Shown one piece after another: positions 46,897 to 55,315 of a stretch of 64,000 bases of DNA. Each line of letters opens with the position of its first letter. Within the stretch, counting starts at the first letter, position 1. The position numbers were made by a program, and so were the translations under genes. The notes under the pieces are model-generated. The model ran no database searches. It was given only the letters and a program-made list of their open reading frames with translations, and was not told the origin of the DNA. The DNA lies in the NCBI RefSeq assembly GCF_003337355.1, contig NZ_QPJW01000009.1, forward strand, positions 1 to 64,000. Reading direction: 5' to 3'. The stretch comes from Fontibacillus phaseoli. GTDB taxonomy: Bacteria > Bacillota > Bacilli > Paenibacillales > Paenibacillaceae.

Positions 46897-47878
46897 ATAA
46901 CATCACCTCTTCTTTAAGGGCAAATTTTTTAATTCCATCAAGCAGTTCCATGCTCTCCACAGCCTCGGAAATCGTAACGGCGCATGTGCCTCTTCCCGCT
47001 ACTTCCTGGATGAAGCTGGTATAAATCCGGTCGCCGGCAAACCTGGAATTCGGCGGAATCGGAACCCGTTTCGGGGCCTCCCCTTTTTGCTCAAGCATTG
47101 CCTCGTTTTCATGAATCAGCAGTGTCGCACGATCTCCCCCGATGATCCAAGAAGGTTTGCTGGCACAGGATGCTGCATTCAAGTCGATCATTACAACAAT
47201 TCCCGTATCCAGTTTCAGTACAGCATGGCAGTAATCTTCCACATCTCCGGTTTCATGGCTCAATCTATGCATGTTGGACGTGATCTCTTGTACCTGACCA
47301 AGCCTCAATTCCACCAGTTGATCGGCCAAATGGACTCCCCAGTCTAGTAAGATGCCTCCGCCGTACTTCTCCTTCCCGCGCCACTCCGGGTGGTACGACT
47401 TGATTCCGAAACCAATCCCTAAGTCGGGCATATGATGGGACCGTTCAATGAACTTCAAATTGCCTAGAGTTCCGGCATTTAATACAGATTTGACGAACTC
47501 GAAATCGGCATCGAATCTGCGGTTTTGGAACACCGTGACCACCCTGTTCAAACGCAGCGCAAGGTCGGCGATTTCTCGCGCTTGGGCTGCGTTTACGGTA
47601 ACGGGCTTTTCAATGATCAGATGTTTGCCGTGCTTCAACGCTTTTATAGCGAGTTCATAATGATATGTGGGAGGTGCGGCAATCAACAACAGCTCGAAGT
47701 CATTCTCCAAAAATTCATCGTAATCGCCGTAAACCTGCAATCCTCTTTTCTCAGCCAGTTCCCGCCGTTCCAAAGTAACGTCAAAAACCGCACTCAGCTC
47801 AACTTCTTTCAGCTTACGAATCATCGGATAATGCAGCAATTCAACAATTCTCCCATACCCGGCTATTCCCAGTTTCAT
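46889..47878 (-). CDS. Gfo/Idh/MocA-family dehydrogenase
   Basis: 329 residues. N-terminal Rossmann domain with GIAGYGRI (4-11) and the catalytic lysine motif EKPV (Lys91); C-terminal domain with GGGILLDWGVHLADQL, the D..H region of the family. Such enzymes oxidise a sugar hydroxyl to a ketone with NAD(P). With the DegT aminotransferase in the same operon it could supply a 3-keto sugar for amination (as NtdC-NtdA or RifL-RifK do for kanosamine); substrate not shown. It overlaps the preceding gene by ATGA. Confidence 0.85.
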   Translation of the reverse strand: MKLGIAGYGRIVELLHYPMIRKLKEVELSAVFDVTLERRELAEKRGLQVYGDYDEFLENDFELLLIAAPPTYHYELAIKALKHGKHLIIEKPVTVNAAQAREIADLALRLNRVVTVFQNRRFDADFEFVKSVLNAGTLGNLKFIERSHHMPDLGIGFGIKSYHPEWRGKEKYGGGILLDWGVHLADQLVELRLGQVQEITSNMHRLSHETGDVEDYCHAVLKLDTGIVVMIDLNAASCASKPSWIIGGDRATLLIHENEAMLEQKGEAPKRVPIPPNSRFAGDRIYTSFIQEVAGRGTCAVTISEAVESMELLDGIKKFALKEEVMLYG

Positions 47879-49089
47879 GCTTTCTCTTCAACTCCTTTCT
47901 CCAAGTGATCCTCCGATTCCAGCCCCAGCAATTTTCTAATAGGCTCCGGCCAAAAAGCCAGTACATTCCCGTAAGTTGCAAACAGCGCATACATCCAACG
48001 TTCAATGCCAAAGCCGACGCAGCCGGAATGTTGCCAATTCCCGTTCCGGTCGCGGATATCAAAAGCTTTGCATAAAGACTGGCGCATATCATTGACGGAT
48101 GAAATCGCAAAAGATTCCTTGCCCCCATCCAGCCGGCAAATAAGCTCATATTTCATATCGGCCATTAATTGATGCTGCCCCTTCAGCACATCCTCTTCAA
48201 AATAGAACGGATCGCTCGCCGTCTCGATGCTTCCTTCCAGGCCAAGCGCGGTAAATAGTGCCCAAATTTCTTCCACCGCCTGAAGCCGGGTAGCCCGAAC
48301 AAATTCGGCATCTCCGATAAACGCCAATTCCTTGACATTGAATTCGTTCATCCGGTGCTTACCGAGCCGCCAAGGCGCTTCATGGCGGAAACAATTGCTT
48401 GTCGAAGCCAATACCAGCGGTCCGTTAACAACTTGACCTTCGAGTTCCTCATAACAATGGAAGCAGGCTGCGGGGGTCAGGGCATAGCCGCTTAACCTGG
48501 GAATTCTCTCAAAATGTTCATGGTGGCGCACGCTTTCAAGGGTCTCCATTTGATGAGGAATTTCGGAGACAAGATAAATATTTTGCGGGTAAGTTTCGAT
48601 GTAATTTAACTTGCTTAACGTGGCTTGCAAAATCAGGGAAGGATACTTTCTCTTCTCCGCTCCGAATAATTCCGTTAGGTGCGTAAAGACGTTTTCAAGC
48701 GCCTTAAACAGCACTGCCGGCATTTCGGCGCCGAGTTCTTTGTGTAAAGTGAAATCATGGCTATCCGCATTCTGAGTCACCGCGGCATCCTGTATCGTTA
48801 TTCCGCCCTGTTGAGTGGATTTGATCACTCTGCGTTTAACGGTACGCACTCGCTTAACCTCTTCCTGCAAGGCCGTTATCGTGTCTTCAATCACCGGCAA
48901 CCTCTCCGGATCCGTAATATCCAGTACGACTTCATGATTATCGGCATCCACTATGCAGCTTACTATTCCTTCAATGCTATAAATCAGCTTGCCGTACAAC
49001 AACTCCATTTGCTGTTCATTCAGCGATTTGTCGAGAGCAAATGAATAATTCACGTCTGAATCCCCCCCATTTTCCTCGCCTGCCGTCAT
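47875..49089 (-). CDS. amino acid:carrier-protein ligase (class II aaRS-like)
   Basis: 404 residues. The core from about 150 on is a truncated class II aminoacyl-tRNA synthetase of the archaeal-SerRS-like type: motif 2 is SNCFRHEAPW, motif 3 HSGCVGFGIERW. Cys209, Glu254 and Cys357 stand where this family binds catalytic zinc. There is no tRNA-binding domain; instead the first 110 residues form a small domain of unknown role. Homologues charge an amino acid (glycine or alanine in studied cases) onto a carrier protein. The ATG overlaps the previous stop (ATGA); a GTG behind GGGGGG thirteen codons on is a rival start. Confidence 0.8.
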   Translation of the reverse strand: MTAGEENGGDSDVNYSFALDKSLNEQQMELLYGKLIYSIEGIVSCIVDADNHEVVLDITDPERLPVIEDTITALQEEVKRVRTVKRRVIKSTQQGGITIQDAAVTQNADSHDFTLHKELGAEMPAVLFKALENVFTHLTELFGAEKRKYPSLILQATLSKLNYIETYPQNIYLVSEIPHQMETLESVRHHEHFERIPRLSGYALTPAACFHCYEELEGQVVNGPLVLASTSNCFRHEAPWRLGKHRMNEFNVKELAFIGDAEFVRATRLQAVEEIWALFTALGLEGSIETASDPFYFEEDVLKGQHQLMADMKYELICRLDGGKESFAISSVNDMRQSLCKAFDIRDRNGNWQHSGCVGFGIERWMYALFATYGNVLAFWPEPIRKLLGLESEDHLEKGVEEKA

Positions 49090-50060
49090 TTCACCGTTTC
49101 TATTTCTGACGTCTCCTCTCTCCACTGCATATATAGCGACCACAACATAGTTTTAATGTCCTGCTCCAAACTTTCTATTTCCAGCAACAATTCGTACAGC
49201 TTCTCAGCATTCACCAAACTGGGTACAATCCCCAAACGGACCCCCTGGATCGAGAGCGAATTCCACCGGGCGATCAACTTGCTGCTCGACTCTGTTATCC
49301 GGGGGTCCGGATCCGTACCATCTGAGAAAAAACCGACTGCGGTAAGGTAGGCATTTTTTCGTTTACCCATGGTACCGATTTCCGCCAAGGCTTCGGACAG
49401 ATTCCGCATTGAATACTCGCTGCCGGTTTGCAACGCCTGCTGAAACAGCGGTTTCATCAAATCGATCAAATCGTTGCTCTCCAAGGAAAGCGTGGATTCA
49501 AATAAAGCGCATACGCTCGTGAAATCCGGAACTTGAATATCTCGCTTATCCAGCCTGAATCCGGCGATCAGTTTCCCGCAGCCGAACGCTTGAGCCATCG
49601 ACTGATGATCGATGACCCCTCTCCAGCCAAAATACGGATCGATGACGCTCCAGCCCTCCGTAGGATGATAGGACTCCAGCATGACGATATGCGGAGCATG
49701 CTTGATTTTATAGCACTGGTTCGGATAGCAAAGATAATAACCGTCCACTAAAATAATGTGATAACAATGATCGGGCTTGCTCGTAATATCCCGCAGCAAA
49801 TATTGAAAGTTTTTTCGCCTGCTTTTTTTCAAATTATGCCAAACGGTAATAGGCTGCCGGTACAAATACTGAAACCTTTCCAGAAAAACATCGGACGTGA
49901 TGAATTTGGAATAATAGGAGATGGTCCCGGCCTGATTAAGCGCAAATTGCGGATTCCAGGCTCCAAAGTAAAGCGGACGATAGTCATAGCTCGGCTGCTC
50001 ACTGAGTGCAAAGGCAAAACAATCCAGGAGGCACTGGGTTTCAAGACGTTTCATATTCAT
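49086..50060 (-). CDS. BtrH-like acyltransferase candidate 2
   Basis: 324 residues. Same scheme as the other BtrH-like genes here: early cysteine in ETQCLLDCFAF (Cys10 or Cys14), histidine in KHAPHIVMLESYH (His121 or His124) and aspartate in WSVIDPYFGWRG (Asp141), with a helical C-terminal half. Overlaps the ACP before it and the aminoacyl ligase after it, both by ATGA. This places it between an ACP and the enzyme that may load it, so it may use the aminoacyl-ACP as donor. Confidence 0.65.
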   Translation of the reverse strand: MNMKRLETQCLLDCFAFALSEQPSYDYRPLYFGAWNPQFALNQAGTISYYSKFITSDVFLERFQYLYRQPITVWHNLKKSRRKNFQYLLRDITSKPDHCYHIILVDGYYLCYPNQCYKIKHAPHIVMLESYHPTEGWSVIDPYFGWRGVIDHQSMAQAFGCGKLIAGFRLDKRDIQVPDFTSVCALFESTLSLESNDLIDLMKPLFQQALQTGSEYSMRNLSEALAEIGTMGKRKNAYLTAVGFFSDGTDPDPRITESSSKLIARWNSLSIQGVRLGIVPSLVNAEKLYELLLEIESLEQDIKTMLWSLYMQWREETSEIETVK

Positions 50061-50338
50061 CCGCCCTCAGGTTCAAGCTTGGCCAGGATCATCTGCTTAA
50101 TTTTGCCGACCGTTTGAAAGTTCTCTTCCAACATGCCGGCGTCATCAAAAGAAATTTTATAATGTTCTTCCAGTTGAATGATTAATGTAATCAATAGAAC
50201 AGAACTCAGTCCGAGCTCCCAAAGCATGGTATGTTCGTCGGTGCGTTCCGCGATATGGGGGTCTTTGAGCAAACCGCCAATAGCCGTCCATACATATCCG
50301 GCGATATCTGAATGCAACACGGACATCTGATGATCCAT
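50057..50338 (-). CDS. acyl carrier protein 1
   Basis: 93 residues, four-helix ACP fold. The phosphopantetheine serine is Ser46 in LWELGLSSVLL; the usual aspartate before it is a serine here (SS in place of DS), a variation seen in some stand-alone carrier proteins. I start at the ATG eight bases after AAAGGAG; an upstream ATG overlaps that site. By position (next to BtrH-like 2 and the aaRS-like ligase) it is the best candidate for the aminoacyl carrier. Confidence 0.8.
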   Translation of the reverse strand: MDHQMSVLHSDIAGYVWTAIGGLLKDPHIAERTDEHTMLWELGLSSVLLITLIIQLEEHYKISFDDAGMLEENFQTVGKIKQMILAKLEPEGG

Positions 50339-50370
50339 AACAAAGCTCCTTTCCGAAAACCAATTCACGT

Positions 50371-51492
50371 CTAGGCCGTAATTTTTCCGAGTACCTCTTT
50401 GACGACCCCGGCAATCTCCTGTACATCCCGTTCGGTCATTCCGATATGCATCGGAAGTGAAATGATTTCTTTCGATAATTGTTCTGCTACGGGGAATGTC
50501 CCCGAATCATAGCCCAAATGTCTAAAGGCGGGCGTTTGGTGGACCGGCAGCGGATAGTGTACGGCAGTCAAAATCCCTTTCTTTTGCAGTTGTTTTCTCA
50601 AAGTTTCCCTGATCTGCGTGTCTACCCTGACCACAAAGAGATGATAGACATGACTTTCGTCTCCCCGGTCTGACGGCACAATGATGGAAGCTGCGCCATC
50701 CAAATAGGAACGGTAACATGCCGCCATACTGCGGCGATGGCACGACCAGTCATCCAGATAAGCCAGTTTAAGCTCCAGGGCGATCGCTTGAATCGGATCA
50801 AGCCGGGAGTTGAAACCGGCGATTTCATGTTCATACCGGGTCTCTCCGCCGTGATTCCGCAGTTTTCTTAGGAGGGACAAGAGCTGCGGTGACGACGAAA
50901 TGACCGCTCCCCCATCACCGATGGCACCTAAATTTTTGTCCGGATAAAAGCTAAAGCACCCCAGCGCCCCCAAACTTCCCGCTCCCTTGCCGTCAAGACG
51001 CGCTCCGGCAGCCTGCGCACAATCTTCAATGATTTCAATGCCTCGTTCTCCGGCCCACGGAATCAGTTCGCTCAAATCAGCCATTTGCCCGTACAGATGA
51101 ACGGCGATAATGGCTCTGGTGCGGGGAGTGACCACTGCTTTGACCTGTTCAATATCAATCAGAAAGGTATCCTCGCAGCAATCGACCAACACCGGAGTCG
51201 CTCCCGTATGATGAATCGCCTCCACTGTGGCAATGAACGTATTTGTAGCGGTAATGACTTCATCCCCGTGTCCGATCCCCAGTGCCTTCAGCGCTAAATA
51301 CAAGGCGTCGGTTCCATTACCTAAGCCGACCGATCCCTCCGACCCCGAAAAGCTCGCGAACGCCTGTTCAAAGCTGCCCACGGACGGGCCGCCCACAAAT
51401 ACCCCACGCTTCGCTAATTGTTCCACCGCTTCTAACCAGCGCTCGCGAATGATCTGAAATTCGATCTGCGGTGCCGAAAATAAAATCCCCAT
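50371..51492 (-). CDS. DegT/DnrJ/EryC1-family sugar aminotransferase
   Basis: 373 residues, PLP enzyme. VGLGNGTDALYLALKALGIGHGDEVI and NTFIATVEAIHHTGATPV are typical; the PLP aspartate is in EDCAQA (Asp157) and the Schiff-base lysine in FSFYPDKNLGAIGDGG (Lys186). The sequence looks like aminotransferases that act on 3-keto nucleotide sugars (FdtB/QdtB-like), so it probably makes an amino sugar. Ribosome site GGGGGAG. It lies between two ACP genes. Confidence 0.87.
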   Translation of the reverse strand: MGILFSAPQIEFQIIRERWLEAVEQLAKRGVFVGGPSVGSFEQAFASFSGSEGSVGLGNGTDALYLALKALGIGHGDEVITATNTFIATVEAIHHTGATPVLVDCCEDTFLIDIEQVKAVVTPRTRAIIAVHLYGQMADLSELIPWAGERGIEIIEDCAQAAGARLDGKGAGSLGALGCFSFYPDKNLGAIGDGGAVISSSPQLLSLLRKLRNHGGETRYEHEIAGFNSRLDPIQAIALELKLAYLDDWSCHRRSMAACYRSYLDGAASIIVPSDRGDESHVYHLFVVRVDTQIRETLRKQLQKKGILTAVHYPLPVHQTPAFRHLGYDSGTFPVAEQLSKEIISLPMHIGMTERDVQEIAGVVKEVLGKITA

Positions 51493-51505
51493 TTTCCGCT
51501 CCCCC

Positions 51506-51775
51506 TTAAATTTTCATAGCTTCCTGTAGCTCCTGAATGAACGTCACTAACATGCCCATTGTAGAAAAAACAGCAGGATCCACCCCTTCTTCCGGCACAA
51601 CCACGTCGAACTCCTCTTCGATGTAAACGACCAGTTGAAGCACCATCAGCGAGTCGATATGCAAATCTTCAAACAGCCGGCTCGACTCCAGCACAACCTC
51701 AGGCAACTGAACCTCCAAATTACTTGCAATCAAATCTGTAAGCGTAATCAAAATTGATTCTCTTGTCATCTTCAT
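51506..51775 (-). CDS. aryl carrier protein, AsbD-like (ACP 2)
   Basis: 89 residues. Phosphopantetheine site Ser42 in EDLHIDSLMVLQLVVYIEEEF. That segment and the PEEGVDPAVF stretch after it resemble AsbD, the petrobactin aryl carrier protein. It overlaps the ligase gene by four bases (GATGA), so ligase and carrier are made together, as AsbC and AsbD are. Expected to carry 3,4-dihydroxybenzoate. Confidence 0.82.
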   Translation of the reverse strand: MKMTRESILITLTDLIASNLEVQLPEVVLESSRLFEDLHIDSLMVLQLVVYIEEEFDVVVPEEGVDPAVFSTMGMLVTFIQELQEAMKI

Positions 51776-53010
51776 CGCTCCATTTCGATTAATAGTTTCC
51801 TGCTGACCTTCCCGCTGGGCAGTTTCGGAATTTCATCCCTAAACTCAATGGAATGAGGTACTTTAAAGGGGGGCAATCTGTTCAGGCACCATTCCCTGAC
51901 TTCATTCATTTCCAGAAATGGTTCCGTAACTACCAGCGCTTTTACCGCTTCACCCCACACGGGATGTCTGCCCCTGAATACAACGGATTCCTTTACTCCG
52001 GGCATTTGATCGATAACCCTTTCCACCTCCGAAGGGATTACTTTTAAACCGGATACATTAATCAAATCATCCATCCTGCCCATCACCAGGAGTTCGCCCG
52101 CTTCATCCAGCAAGCCCAGATCCCCGGTTCTTGTTTGCCTCCCGTAAGCAAATACGGCGATCTCCTGCGGCACGGTCTGTCCCGGTTCCAAGGATAGACG
52201 CAGATGATCCAGCGGTTTCCCGACACTGCCGGCGGTTTCGGGATGTACCCCTACCGAAATGCATCCGCATTCGGAGCAGCCGTATTGGCTCCATACCTGA
52301 TTTGAAGAACTATTTAGCGATTCGAGCAAAGAAGCCGGCATTGGCGCGCCCGAACTGATAACACGGTCGAAGGCAACCGGTTGCCGTTTGAAAGACATCA
52401 GCAGATTCAGCAAAAAGGGAACCCCGTAAGTAATGGACTTGTTGCATGAACGAATCATATGAATCGCAAACTTCGGATTTTTGTCCGTAATGACGATCGG
52501 CAAGGCTTCCCGTTCCACCGCCGCCAGCATTCCCGTTATGAATCCGAAGGAATGATGGGCGGGAACTAGAATGATCGCCGCTTCTTCCGACGTAGTGACA
52601 ATCCGCCGGTTATAATTCACGATTTCTTCCTGTATCTCTTGCCAGCTCCGCACGATCAGCTTCGGCTCTCCGGTCGTCCCCGATGAATACTGCATGAGCG
52701 AAGGCGTATCCTGCGCCGCCCCTCCGTCCAGAGCAATCATTTGCCGGTCATCCCCATATATCAGCACATGGCATCCCGCCTTTTGCGAGCTCTCCCTCGC
52801 CGAGACAACCGGTGTATCCCCTCGCAGCAGCAATAGGGAACCGCCGCGCTCACGTAAATATTGAGCGATGCTCAAGATAAAAAGCGGATGGTTCAGACAT
52901 AGCGAGAACATTTTCCCCTCCGGCGAATGAAGCAAAGGCTGTCCCTCCAGCCACCTGTATTGGTCTTCAAGGTCGCTTCGGCTATACCTGTCTTTATTGA
53001 CCTGTAGCAT
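51772..53010 (-). CDS. aryl-AMP ligase, AsbC-like
   Basis: 412 residues, an ANL-family adenylate-forming enzyme with a shortened N-terminus. Visible are the P-loop QYSSGTTGEPK (A3), YGCSECG (A5), TRTGDLG (A7), GRMDDLINVSGLKV (A8, domain hinge) and the C-terminal lysine in PKLPSGKVSRK (A10). Size and small N-domain match AsbC, which adenylates 3,4-dihydroxybenzoate and loads AsbD. The neighbours (AsbF-like dehydratase before, AsbD-like carrier after) support that substrate. ATG start five bases after GGGGGG; a GTG two codons earlier is possible. Confidence 0.85.
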   Translation of the reverse strand: MLQVNKDRYSRSDLEDQYRWLEGQPLLHSPEGKMFSLCLNHPLFILSIAQYLRERGGSLLLLRGDTPVVSARESSQKAGCHVLIYGDDRQMIALDGGAAQDTPSLMQYSSGTTGEPKLIVRSWQEIQEEIVNYNRRIVTTSEEAAIILVPAHHSFGFITGMLAAVEREALPIVITDKNPKFAIHMIRSCNKSITYGVPFLLNLLMSFKRQPVAFDRVISSGAPMPASLLESLNSSSNQVWSQYGCSECGCISVGVHPETAGSVGKPLDHLRLSLEPGQTVPQEIAVFAYGRQTRTGDLGLLDEAGELLVMGRMDDLINVSGLKVIPSEVERVIDQMPGVKESVVFRGRHPVWGEAVKALVVTEPFLEMNEVREWCLNRLPPFKVPHSIEFRDEIPKLPSGKVSRKLLIEMER

Positions 53011-53060
53011 CGGCACCCCCCATTCGGAATAGTTGCGATTTTGAATGAAGCGTTCTTGTT

Positions 53061-53909
53061 CTATACGGTTTGTCCCGCCTCCGCATGCTTCAGCCAGCCG
53101 ATGTCTTTGGACAACGCCTCATAGGGGTTGCGCCCAAACCATTCCAGTGAGGCCGATACGTGGAGGTTTTGTTCCATTAAGCATGAAATGACTTGCTTGT
53201 AATCAACCAACCCTTCCCCCAAAGCCACGATCCCTTCCCTGCTCCCGTTCGGGGAATATACATTTCCCGGCTCGAACACGCCGAGATGCTGCTTGGCGGA
53301 AATATTTTTCAAATGCATGATGCTGACGAACGGCTGCAGTTCTCGAAATGCTTCTATCGGATGACTTCCCGATTCCCATAAATGCAAAAAATCCAGATTG
53401 ACCGTTAATTGCGGATGATGAATATCCCGAATCAAGTCCAGCGTCGATTGCAGCGTATCCGCCATCGTTTTTGGATGCGTCTCGATCGCCAGCCCAATTC
53501 CGCGCCTGCCGGCCCGTTCCGTTAACTCACCTAGGCGGTCGATCCATAATTCCCGCTCAAACCTGTCCACCTGCAAACTGGCCTTGTTTCCCGCAAACAA
53601 CCGAATCAATCCCGCATCAAACATGCAAGCCAGATCGATACTTTGCTGAAAGCTCTTCAAATGCTCTCCATAGGCGGATGAGCCGGCGGACAGATCGATA
53701 TAATCGCTAACCATCGGTACGTGCAAATGATAGGAACGCAGCCTGCGTACCATTTGCAACAGCCGTTCCCCTTCACGGTTTAACATGGCTTTACCATGAA
53801 CGGACCACAGCTCAATACCGGTAAATCCAGCCTTGACGGCGAACTCCATCAACTCTTCAAACGAAACCAGCTCATGTCTGAAGGAAATCGTGCATAGATT
53901 AAAATCCAT
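53061..53909 (-). CDS. 3-dehydroshikimate dehydratase, AsbF-like
   Basis: 282 residues, TIM barrel of the xylose-isomerase-like superfamily. It matches AsbF along its length: NLCTISFRHELVSF, GIELWSVHG, VSDYIDLS, LIRLFAGNK, IETHPKTMADTLQSTLDL, NLDFLHLWESGSHP, HLKNIS, VFEPGNVY and SLEWFG. Expected metal ligands Glu143, Asp173, His199 and Glu256 are present, as is His145. AsbF converts 3-dehydroshikimate to 3,4-dihydroxybenzoate (protocatechuate) for petrobactin. A generic 'sugar isomerase' label would miss this. Ribosome site AGGAGG. Confidence 0.88.
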   Translation of the reverse strand: MDFNLCTISFRHELVSFEELMEFAVKAGFTGIELWSVHGKAMLNREGERLLQMVRRLRSYHLHVPMVSDYIDLSAGSSAYGEHLKSFQQSIDLACMFDAGLIRLFAGNKASLQVDRFERELWIDRLGELTERAGRRGIGLAIETHPKTMADTLQSTLDLIRDIHHPQLTVNLDFLHLWESGSHPIEAFRELQPFVSIMHLKNISAKQHLGVFEPGNVYSPNGSREGIVALGEGLVDYKQVISCLMEQNLHVSASLEWFGRNPYEALSKDIGWLKHAEAGQTV

Positions 53910-53932
53910 TTCATTCTCCTCCTCTCAACCTG

Positions 53933-55315
53933 TTAAACCCGCTCCACGCTCCTCTCGCAAAAATGCTTGATGATCGGCTTCGCTTTGGGCATCCACTCCT
54001 CCATGGGTTCGTCATTGGGACTTCTAAGAATCGAGAATAATGAATCATTTATGAAAGAAAATTGCTGCAAATGATGCAGATGATAAATGTCAGGGCAGAA
54101 GCTAAGCGGTGTATTGAATATGGCATCTTTCGAAACAACGGGGTCGCAAGGTTCTCCAAACCGCCGGTAAATGGCTTCCACGATCTTAGGTACGATGACC
54201 TGATAATCGTATTTTTGCGCACTTTGTTTGGCCGCTCTCGACATCGACTCTCTAAGGCAGCCGTCAGACAGAATTTGCAAACAATAGGAGACGGCCTGTG
54301 CCAAATCGATTGTCGGATAGTCATTCTCCCAGCAACAGTCGACCAAAAAGCCGTCATGGCCATGATCGACAAGTTCCCTGAAGCCGTCCCAATTCGTACA
54401 AACAACGGGAATGCCCCAAGCTTTCGCTTCAAGCAGGTTAAATCCAAACGTCTCGCCGGGATCGGTCGAGAAATTTACTAACAAGTCGGCGGCCATAAAG
54501 AGCTTTTCTTTTGCTTCGCCCTCTACGATCCCGGGAAATACTACAACACCCTCTAAATCCAATTCCTCAACAAGACCGGTAATATAGTGTCTGTAAATTG
54601 CCATTTGTTCCGGCGTCGCGCCTGTATATTCTCCCGCGATCGTCAAGCGGGCCTGGGGAAATTCGGTATGCACCTTGGCAAAACAATGGAGTAAAAAGTC
54701 TGTGTTTTTTACATTTTCAATTCTTCCGATAGCCAGCAGCTGTTGGCGGGCCAGGTTATTCCCGGTTGCCGGTACTTGGGTGGATAAAGACATGCGGTCT
54801 TTATTCTGAAGTGAGATGCACAAGGGGATAAATTCAGCCCGGTCATAATGAGCAGAAATATTCAGTAGAGCCTGCCTGCACGAACTGCTGCTGACAAGCA
54901 GGATGTCCCGGGTTGCCAAGCTCGGGACAATCGCCAGCCACTGTTTTAACCAAAAAGGAGAAGCTACCGAATGCGCAATGAGCAGGAAACTCAAATCCGA
55001 CTTGATATAATTTCGGGCAAGCAACAAATAAGGAACGATAACCGGCAAATTTATGTACAGTACATTTATCCGGTACCTGGAGCATAAAGCAGACAGCTTC
55101 TCCGAAAGTGACGGCATGCCGTAAGGATAACGCCGGATCCATTGCTCTATCGATCCGTCAAACAATTTGATGAAAGCTAGCGGAGGAATCTTCACGACAT
55201 CGGCATATTGTCCCAAATAAGAAATCCACTGCTCGTCGATTGCCTTTTCGTTTACCCGTTTAGGCCGGCCTCCAACATATCCGATTACGATGTCTCCGCG
55301 CAGATCCTCCATCAT
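53933..55315 (-). CDS. family 4 glycosyltransferase
   Basis: 460 residues, GT-B fold. The C-terminal half has LLAIGRIENVKNTDFLL, LTIAGEYTG and the retaining-GT4 nucleotide-sugar motif ETFGFNLLEAKAWGIPVV (Glu288, Glu296). A C-terminal extension of about 70 residues (from DPVVSKDAIFN) is unusual and contains no known domain. Its start overlaps the stop of the GT2 gene, so two glycosyltransferases are co-translated. Donor and acceptor unknown. Confidence 0.85.
   Translation of the reverse strand: MMEDLRGDIVIGYVGGRPKRVNEKAIDEQWISYLGQYADVVKIPPLAFIKLFDGSIEQWIRRYPYGMPSLSEKLSALCSRYRINVLYINLPVIVPYLLLARNYIKSDLSFLLIAHSVASPFWLKQWLAIVPSLATRDILLVSSSSCRQALLNISAHYDRAEFIPLCISLQNKDRMSLSTQVPATGNNLARQQLLAIGRIENVKNTDFLLHCFAKVHTEFPQARLTIAGEYTGATPEQMAIYRHYITGLVEELDLEGVVVFPGIVEGEAKEKLFMAADLLVNFSTDPGETFGFNLLEAKAWGIPVVCTNWDGFRELVDHGHDGFLVDCCWENDYPTIDLAQAVSYCLQILSDGCLRESMSRAAKQSAQKYDYQVIVPKIVEAIYRRFGEPCDPVVSKDAIFNTPLSFCPDIYHLHHLQQFSFINDSLFSILRSPNDEPMEEWMPKAKPIIKHFCERSVERV

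Noticed and set aside
47875..49089. true seryl- or phenylalanyl-tRNA synthetase
   Set aside because: No tRNA-binding domain, zinc-ligand pattern of carrier-protein ligases, and location inside a biosynthetic operon next to ACPs.
53061..53909. first reading of the TIM-barrel gene as a generic sugar phosphate isomerase
   Set aside because: Segment-by-segment similarity to AsbF and the adjacent AsbC/AsbD-like genes make dehydroshikimate dehydratase a much better call.
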